DNA of 25,420 bases from Chara braunii (Eukaryota > Streptophyta > Charophyceae > Charales > Characeae): NCBI GenBank assembly GCA_003427395.1, contig BFEA01000070.1, forward strand, positions 2,172,886 to 2,198,305, given 5' to 3'. A model generated the notes under the pieces. That model was not told where the DNA came from, ran no database searches, and saw only the letters and a program-made list of their open reading frames with translations. The position numbers were made by a program, and so were the translations under genes. Within the stretch, counting starts at the first letter, position 1; each line of letters starts with the position of its first letter. Positions 19,215-25,420 of this stretch are shown here, one piece after another.

Positions 19215-20005
19215 ACCTGGATATTAACCGCGCCCAGGTCCAGCCACCTTCTGTTTGCTCTTGCCCGCTATACACAGCTCAAGCATTCTCTCTACTAACT
19301 TCAGTCCTATTCACTTTCTACTAATTCTAATCCCCGTCATCCACCTCGCCTTATTACACAAAGCTTATTTACCATCTTTCCCGAGCCGATTCCGTTNTGA
19401 CTCGGTCGAAACTTCTCCCACCCTCGTTGTCCACCATCTCCTTCGTCCCGTCACTATCTNCGCAGCCCCCTTCCTCTACTGATTCTCATCTTACTNCACT
19501 AACACTAATTCTGACCTCCTATTTGAGGTCGCCCACCCCACAGCCTCGGTCTCATATCTTGAACCGCCCGATTCCTTCAAGGATCGGGCAGGAACTGCAA
19601 TTTTTTCTCTTTTCTTTTCTTCCCGCCATAGCTCCACGCGAGCCTTTTCCTTACTAATTCTAACTTCTCTAACCCACCCTCTAAACTAATGCTACCTTTA
19701 GGTTCGCCCGGGGTCAAAACCCCGGGATCACCTCTTCCCCTCCTCGATTCCATTCAGGATCGAGGGCGCCATGTGTTTTTGGCCGTGCCCAGCTCCTTCC
19801 TCCGCCATCTCTCGCTCACCCCGCATGTACCTGGCCTCGCGCATCGCCCCGATTCACCCACTTCTCTTCCTACTAACACTGCCCTGCCCCGTCGTTGGTT
19901 GTTGCCCGGTCATTGCACCGCCAGCTCCGCCATANCTTTGTGCCTACCACTATCCCATCGGCTCCTTCTCTTCGGGGTGTACCTGGCGTGAGTTCGCGCC
20001 CAGGT
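19215..20005. repeat. Hairpin-rich tract with two covarying or conserved families
   Basis: Family 1: GCCCGAT-T-CC loop TTCAA GG-ATCGGGC (19566-19589) and CCTCGAT-T-CC loop ATTCA GG-ATCGAGG (19742-19765). They share the bulged T and loop size, with compensatory changes at two stem pairs. Family 2: ACCTGG, 13-nt loop ending CGCGC, CCAGGT at 19215-19239 and 19981-20005. Others: GACCTC/GAGGTC (19513-19530) and CCCGGGGT/ACCCCGGG (19707-19726). A (T)ACTAATTCTAA-like word recurs between hairpins (about 19319, 19464, 19501, 19650). Confidence 0.7.
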
Positions 20006-21186
20006 GCACCCTTCTTCTCTCTTCAGGTCCTGCCGCTTTCCGAGTCCGCNACTTCCTAACCAACCTTGTCTCCGACGGCGCTCGGTACGGGAAGCTCCGT
20101 GACAGACCGATCGGCGTTCCTCACTACCCGGTTCGACAGACAGCCGAGTGCCAGCGTGCAGAANAGCGCTCGGCCGTCTGCCCGCCCCCCNGCGATATAT
20201 ACGTATTTTCCCTTGTACCCTGGCCATACTAATCTTCGCCGTACCGTTCCAAGTCTACCAGATGACCCGAAGGACCGGGCCGGGGTAGTGCCCCGTGGCG
20301 GTACCAAAAGCCGCTCGGCCCTTCTAACCCCCGCCCTGTTAATAGCGCACCCGGCCTCACTGGCGTCCGGGTTCACCCCCGGCCTTTTCCACGACAGCTT
20401 CCCACACACCGATAGCCCCCTGTCGTGGCACCGCGTCCTAACCTAGGACAGGGATAGAACATTATATATAAAAAAAAGAAAAAAGAAAAGCCCTAGGCGG
20501 GGTGCNGGGACGGCTAAAGCCCCGCCATGTCCCGCGGATCGTCCTGCTACCGCTCCTGTTAGCAAAACCAAGGGGAGATAGCCCCATCGGCCCTCAATCC
20601 CCTCAGTTTCCCCACGACTCCGAGCCGCTGNTGCGCTGTCGCCCACCGGTCTTGATCCCAGAACCTCCGCAGTAACAATCTAGTGTCGTAACCTATAGGG
20701 CTAAGCCCAAGCNTGTAACAACTACACCCGAAACTCCATATAAAATGGTATGGCGCAGTCGTTCNGGGCCGTGAAAGCACCCTGCGCCACTCCTCAGCCT
20801 GCGCCTACGCGCACGGTCACCGGAAGTCCGTGCCGACCTACCCAAAACCGTGCCATGGCCGCCTCCGCGCCAGCCTACGTCGCCCCATTTACCGCACATG
20901 GTCGCACCATCGTGGTCGATGCCGTCGCCGGGACCGTTCTCCGCACTCGCGCTCGTCTCGGTCAAANGTAGNCATCGGAAGAAAACGTCCCCTAGATCCT
21001 AGCNTAATCAAGAGTAACCAAAAATAAAAATAAACAGACCGGCGCCCGCGCCGGTTTCGTAATCAACATCAGGGGATGAATCACGCGCGCCTTGAACCTA
21101 CGCGCCCACGCACCCTTTACTCTATTCAGCCATCTAGTCGACGTAAATTACAAACGCAGTCGCGCCTAGCGCGGTATACTTAAGCC
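20006..21186. other. No supported gene; palindrome near the right end
   Basis: GC-rich with several Ns. An A-rich run at about 20468-20489. A perfect palindromic hairpin, ACCGGCGC (21038-21045) / GCGCCGGT (21048-21055), follows an A/T-rich stretch. Overlapping ORFs on both strands show no motif. The last N of the window is at 21004. Confidence 0.4.
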
Positions 21187-22020
21187 TTGAACCAAAACTA
21201 TTTTCTGTCACTTGCAAAAACCAGGGCGGATACCCTTGTAAGGGTATTCGCACCGACAGCGGTGAAAGATGTTTTTGGTCCAGTGATCAAGGATTACCCT
21301 GCGTATAAGAAACCACTGGATCGAGACCTGAGAAACGTTCGCTCCGATCTAGCCCCGTCCGCCAAACTGAGATACAGGAAATGTTTACAGATTAACCTAA
21401 AAAAATATGGTTTAGTCAAAATCGACATTATCTGCGCTGATACCTTATGGTGTCAAATATGCCGACGTCACTTTCACAAAGAACCTGACGAGAACTGTCC
21501 AGTGAAACAAAAAAGGCAATAGACATGAAACTTCCTTTCTGAAGACGGGGCAAAGAAGGATGAGGGCGGAAAGAGGGAGAATGGTGAAAAGATGCAGAAG
21601 GGGGATACAGGAGGGAATTTCAAGGAGGAAAAACGCATCAAAAGGGGGAAAAGGGAAAATGTGGATGAAAGTTATGAAACGTAAAGGGATAAAGGGAAAG
21701 CGAAAACGGAAATTCCCAACATCTAAGAACAGAAACATACAGGATGGGATGAAGGGTAAGGAAAAAGATCCCGGATCTAAGAAAGGGGGCGAGGAGGGGA
21801 AAAAGAAAGAAAAGGAATTTAAAAGGGAGGAAGAAAGAAAACTGGCCAAGGCAAAGGAAAGGGAGGATGAAAAACAGAAAGAAGAGAGGATAAGAGAGGA
21901 GGACACGGAAAGAGAAGAAAGGAAGCGAGAAGAATAAAAAAAGCGAGAAGGGGGGATAAAGTGCGAGGATAAACAAAAACAGGACAAGGGCAAGGCCGCA
22001 AGGGGGAGTAAGGAGATGTA
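21187..22020 (+). pseudogene. LINE ORF1, N-terminal part with zinc knuckle
   Basis: The open frame 21187-21522 (no ATG at its start; begins after an in-frame TAA) ends with WCQICRRHFHKEPDENCPV, a C-x2-C-x4-H-x6-C knuckle-like motif typical of nucleic-acid-binding ORF1 proteins of plant-type LINEs. The same frame continues past two stops (about 21520 and 21526) into a Lys/Glu/Gly-rich region to about 21730; overlapping charged frames continue to about 22020. RNP formation is the family role. Confidence 0.55.
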
Positions 22021-22178
22021 AGGGCGCGGGTTCCATCCCAATTTAAATTTCTCGGCCTTAAAATCTTTGCACCTTTCATTTTTCGTGGTCCTGACCAACA
22101 GTTGAAGGAAAATAATAAGGCAAAATTTAGGAAAAGAAACCAAAAGGTCCCCCTCCACCTCAAGTAGATTCTGACGCG

Positions 22179-23120
22179 ATGAATGCAATCAATCCTTCGG
22201 AGGAGGAGGATTCTTCAGAAGATGAACCAAGCCTCTTGGTACAAAGGAGAGGAGGATCATCGTCTGAAGTTCCCCCCACCAACAATGAGAAGGAAGAGAG
22301 GAATGAAGGTCTTCTAGAGGATGACTTAAATTTTGCCATACCAGGTTCATTTGATGAGGGGCATATAGAATTTGACATCCATTCAGAGAAATGCCCCCCC
22401 TATAAAAAAACCCGTTTAGAGGATAATACCGCAGTAGCGACAATGAATGAGTAGCGTGTAGGGGATCCTGTTGCTGAGTCTTCCGGAGGAAATTTAATTC
22501 CTTAATAAAAAAATGAGAACATCCAAGTCACTCGGCCAGGAAATCTCTCTTGCTCGCTGCTCCCATGGTCACACAAGGAAGATCTGATAAAGTCACGGGG
22601 AAGGTGAATTTCTTTTTGATCCCCCTCATGTGCTCTAACTCCCCACAGGGTCTGATGGTGTTGCTTCAACTTCCAGAGGACGATAATCTCCGCCTCCTTG
22701 CGTTAGCAGTTCCAAAAGCGCCTATGGAGGACCAAGCGTTCAATCTTACTAAAGAGAATTCATTGAACAACACTGACACGTGTGCAATGATCCCGATCCC
22801 CAAAATGGGTCGACATATGATTCCTCTGCAAGTGGTGTTAAAAAAGGATGCTTTTGTATCCCCTCTTGTCTTTCACCACACCAAACCAAGAAGCAATTTC
22901 GAACATGTTGAGTAACCAATCAGCCAAATCTATCTATGAATGGTTATCCAAGACGGGCGTTATCCCTCTGGTGACTGGTCAGCAGTTCTGGTCAATGGTG
23001 AGCCTGACAGGCTACCCTCCAACTCTCCAAAATGTGCTTGCTGACAATGTAATCAAAAGTCCTTCTACCGTGAAGGCAAATGATTCCAACACAGATCAAG
23101 GCGATGGTCCTACCCAATAG
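22179..23120 (+). pseudogene. LINE ORF1, C-terminal part
   Basis: An acidic Ser/Glu segment (22179-22454; EEEDSSEDEPSLL) is followed by stops. The frame 22550-22915 (NFFLIPLMCSNSPQGLMVLL) shifts near 22880 into 22848-23120 (SAKSIYEWLSKTGVIPLVTG), ending at TAG 23118-23120. The endonuclease ATG at 23104 lies inside this end, giving the ORF1/ORF2 overlap seen in many LINEs. Linkage to ORF1 is inferred from order and overlap. Confidence 0.5.
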
Positions 23121-23975
23121 GATACGTATTGGCAGTTGGAATGCGAAGGGGTTGGGAGACACCTCGCACCATAATAAAAAACAAGGTATGTTGGCCTGGA
23201 TCCATTCACGATCCGTTCAGATTATATGCCTCCAGGAGACATAGTTAAATCTGGGTAAAATCCAGGAGGCTGCGGATTGGTGGAGAGACCCACAATTTTG
23301 GGCCCTTGCAGAAGGCTCAAAGGGAGGGACAAAGATCTTGATCCATGCAGACCTTGACTACATGGTCCTAGACCACTATATAGACCCTGAAGGGCGTCTG
23401 GTTTGGGTTAAGCTGCTATACAGGAAGAAGATTGGGCAATAATGTCTTTGTATGCCCTCACTGACCACATTACGAGAACAATTTTTTTTGCTTCACTCCA
23501 AACTTTTATCCCAGATACAAAAGATATGGCCATCCTAGATGATTGAAACATCATTTTGGATCAAGGGCTTGATTCCCCGACTTCCTCCCCTTTTAGAGTG
23601 GACTCCATATTTTCGTAGACCTTTTTTGAATCACAAAGTTTTGTATATACTTTTCAAACCTTAAACCCGGATTCCCATGGGTGCACATAGCATGGCCCAA
23701 GACTCACCCCCTGCTCTCCAATTCCACAAAGAAGATTTTACTTCATTGTTGCTAGAGGAGTTATGTGGGATAGATGCTACTCATCTGAGCGTAGTATATC
23801 CTTCTTGTCAGACCACTACCCTATTTTCATAGATGTAATATTCAACGATATGCTATTTCGGAAAATACCCGCCTTTAAATTAAATATCAACAATCTAAAG
23901 AATAAGGGTATGCTGATGTGGATCGCTAAGCAGCTGGAGGATTGGGCCAACGCGAAAGACCTTTTTGAAAATTAG
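23104..23975 (+). pseudogene. LINE ORF2 APE-type endonuclease domain, broken
   Basis: Frame 1 (23104-23442): RIGSWNAKGLGD with the catalytic Asn, VQIICLQET with the catalytic Glu, then a stop, and LVWVKLLYRKK. Frame 0 (23442-23975): SLYALTDHITRTIFFASL, LDD-stop-NIILDQGLDSP (the GDxN-type box, whose Trp/Phe codon is TGA), RRFYFIVARGVMWDRC and LSDHYPIFIDV with the SDH catalytic triad. The family endonuclease nicks target DNA for target-primed reverse transcription. Several stops and one frameshift disable it. Confidence 0.8.
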
Positions 23976-24139
23976 GAGACATGGGGCGACGTGGGTATCA
24001 ATATTATTAGATCTGCCTTAATAAAATTCTCTCATATGAAAGCAACTAATAAATCTCAGAAATAAAAATTTCATAGGTTAGTAGAAAAAATTGAAGGGGA
24101 AATGGGGTCATACCCCTTTATAGACTTCAGAATCTGTTG

Positions 24140-24951
24140 AACGGAGAAGCGCAAAGAGACTCTTTCACAGTTGGGACAAATGGATACCCAACGACAGTCG
24201 AAATGGTTGGGCTGGCTAAAACTCATAGGCGTCACTAACTATGACAGAATGACGAAACTGACGTTCCGCTCACTAATTATGCATCACACTACACCACTGC
24301 TGAGGGAATTCATACACCCCTTTGCTTTGGATGCGCCAATGGCAACAAAGACTATGGATCTATGCACTTATGCCCTATAATATTTTTGGGACATAGTGAG
24401 CACACTCTGCACCTTCGACGAGTTTGACACTGATCTCTCAAAAGCCTCTGACTGCTGGGATCAAAGCATAGATGGTCAACTTCTCTCACATATCCATGCA
24501 AAGTTCGTCGTAGGGTGAACGCTTCTCTCCCTAATCATTTCCTGACACACTGGTGCCGGCTATTTCCATCTTGCGAGATCGTTGGATGATCCCTCCCATG
24601 AAGATTGTGAGGATTTTCTTCAAGGCTCCCCTTCTCCGACAACATGTCCAGGTGCATGAGGTACTGGGCTTTCACGCGTCCACATGCAGTGGTGGAGGAC
24701 ATCTGTGGTTTCAAGAGCTTTGTGTACTCAACAATTGTGTTGCTGCATTCGCATGTATTTAAAGGAGGACTTCAATCGTGTTGCTCCATCCTTTGGATCC
24801 GCGACTGCGGAAAGGTCGGCGATCCGGAGGTGCCCTGTCATACAAATTTCTTGTTTTTGCTCTCAAAAGAGAATTGAAAACTTCAACAAATGTTTTTCGA
24901 CAATATTTTAGTGGACTACTATGTGTCACACCGTTGAACTACCTCTGCTAA
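24140..24951 (+). pseudogene. LINE ORF2 C-terminal remnant
   Basis: Frame 0 (24171-24380) reads MTKLTFRSLIMHHTTPLLRE, then FIHPFALDAP. Frame 1 (24553-24951) has one stop and reads SGGALSYKFLVFALKREL, then CVTPLNYLC and TAA. These look like protein and sit between the endonuclease and the poly(A) tail, so they are probably the region after the RT. No RT box (F/YADD) is present. The assignment rests on position. Confidence 0.4.
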
Positions 24952-25050
24952 ACGCCGTAAGTGGGACTTGGCCCCTGGTCAGATCGCGGGTTGTATGTTG
25001 AGGATTCTCGACCTCAAATTTGTCCTTCGGTAATATAAATTTCAATTCTT

Positions 25051-25067
25051 AAAAAAAAAAAAAAAAA
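25051..25067 (+). other. Poly(A) tail of the LINE
   Basis: Seventeen A residues about 100 bases after the last ORF2-like stop, marking the 3' end of the retroposed copy. Confidence 0.75.
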
Positions 25068-25325
25068 TTGAAAATTTTCGATATGCCCCTACATTGCATT
25101 TATTTGCCAAATTCCCCTCAGACGGCTGACTTACCCTGCTTTGCCCCTCTGACAGCGATTGAAGTTTTCGAAAAACCCCTGGTGTCGCTTGGGCCTGAAA
25201 TATGTTCAATTTGCCCATACCGGTACCCATCCCAAATTTCAAGTATGCCCCTACGGTATACAGTTGACTATCAACATAAATATTTTCCATATGCCCCTAA
25301 CCGTAACGCATCTATGGCGGCCATT

Positions 25326-25328
<3 letters not shown>
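25068..25328. repeat. CCCCT-punctuated AT-rich tract
   Basis: (A/T)(T/G)CCCCT words recur at about 25086, 25116, 25143, 25176, 25246 and 25293, each after an AT-rich (A)TAT or AAA stretch. It resembles a diverged minisatellite. A similar word occurs at about 13543. No coding region. Confidence 0.45.

Positions 25329-25420
<92 letters not shown>
25329..25420. repeat. Compound (CT)n(CA)n microsatellite
   Basis: CT dinucleotides to 25368, then AC dinucleotides to the window end. Uninterrupted, so recently expanded; its true end lies beyond the window. Confidence 0.97.

Larger units (their letters stand above)
21187..25067 (+). mobile_element. Degenerate LINE (non-LTR retrotransposon), RT domain missing
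   Basis: Plus-strand order: ORF1 with a C2HC knuckle, a Lys/Glu-rich then acidic region, ORF2 starting inside the end of ORF1 with an APE-type endonuclease, a C-terminal ORF2-like segment and a 17-A tail at 25051-25067. Only about 170 bases separate the end of the endonuclease region from the next coding-like block, so the reverse transcriptase (normally over 1 kb) is absent. The 5' boundary is approximate and no target-site duplication was found. Confidence 0.75.

Noticed and set aside
21038-21055. Bacterial-type terminator
   Set aside because: The palindrome is perfect but has no U-tract, and the context is eukaryotic.
21445-22188. 247-codon minus-strand ORF rich in Ser, Phe and Leu
   Set aside because: It is the antisense shadow of the Lys/Glu-rich ORF1 region; purine-rich strands leave the complement open.

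Overview
The window looks like nuclear DNA of a green-lineage eukaryote, most likely a streptophyte alga of the Chara type. Three things point there: mitochondrial fragments (nad4, rps3, a group II intron RT) that read like plant/charophyte versions; a Penelope-like element with its GIY-YIG nuclease upstream of the reverse transcriptase, the Chlamys arrangement known from green algae; and tRNA-like Pol III boxes, long microsatellites and heavily decayed retroelements. The species is an inference. No intact housekeeping gene is visible, and nearly all recognisable coding sequence is broken.

Left third (1-8.3 kb). A 6.1-kb Penelope-like retroelement (about 704-6850) has direct terminal repeats (706-1435 and 6118-6843) and a 13-bp target-site duplication (691-703 / 6851-6863, one mismatch). 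It carries a gag-like ORF1 (1775-3191) and an ORF2 (3188-6113) ordered GIY-YIG, linker, RT. Both ORFs have stops and frameshifts. Just downstream lies an older RT pseudogene of another Penelope-like type (about 6950-8222), containing a perfect 21-bp foldback and ending at a (GA)n microsatellite.

Middle (8.3-21 kb). This is GC-richer, has scattered single Ns (8793-21004), and holds no complete gene I recognise. It contains two tRNA-like SINE heads, a coding-looking fragment (9220-9531, minus), a 226-codon basic ORF (11459-12139), and a mosaic of mitochondrial pieces (nad4 fused to rps3, then an inverted group II intron RT; 12805-13535). A structured tract follows at 15.3-20.0 kb. It has five copies of a ~120-bp tandem repeat, then eight copies of a hairpin whose loop is conserved while its stem changes by compensatory pairs, then two smaller hairpin families behaving similarly. 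The covarying hairpins are the strongest unexplained signal.

Right end (21.2-25.4 kb). A decayed LINE runs from ORF1 (C2HC knuckle, 21187) through an APE-type endonuclease (23104-23975) to a C-terminal segment and a 17-nt poly(A) (25051-25067). The RT domain is missing between endonuclease and C-terminus. A CCCCT-punctuated tract and a (CT)n(CA)n microsatellite close the window.
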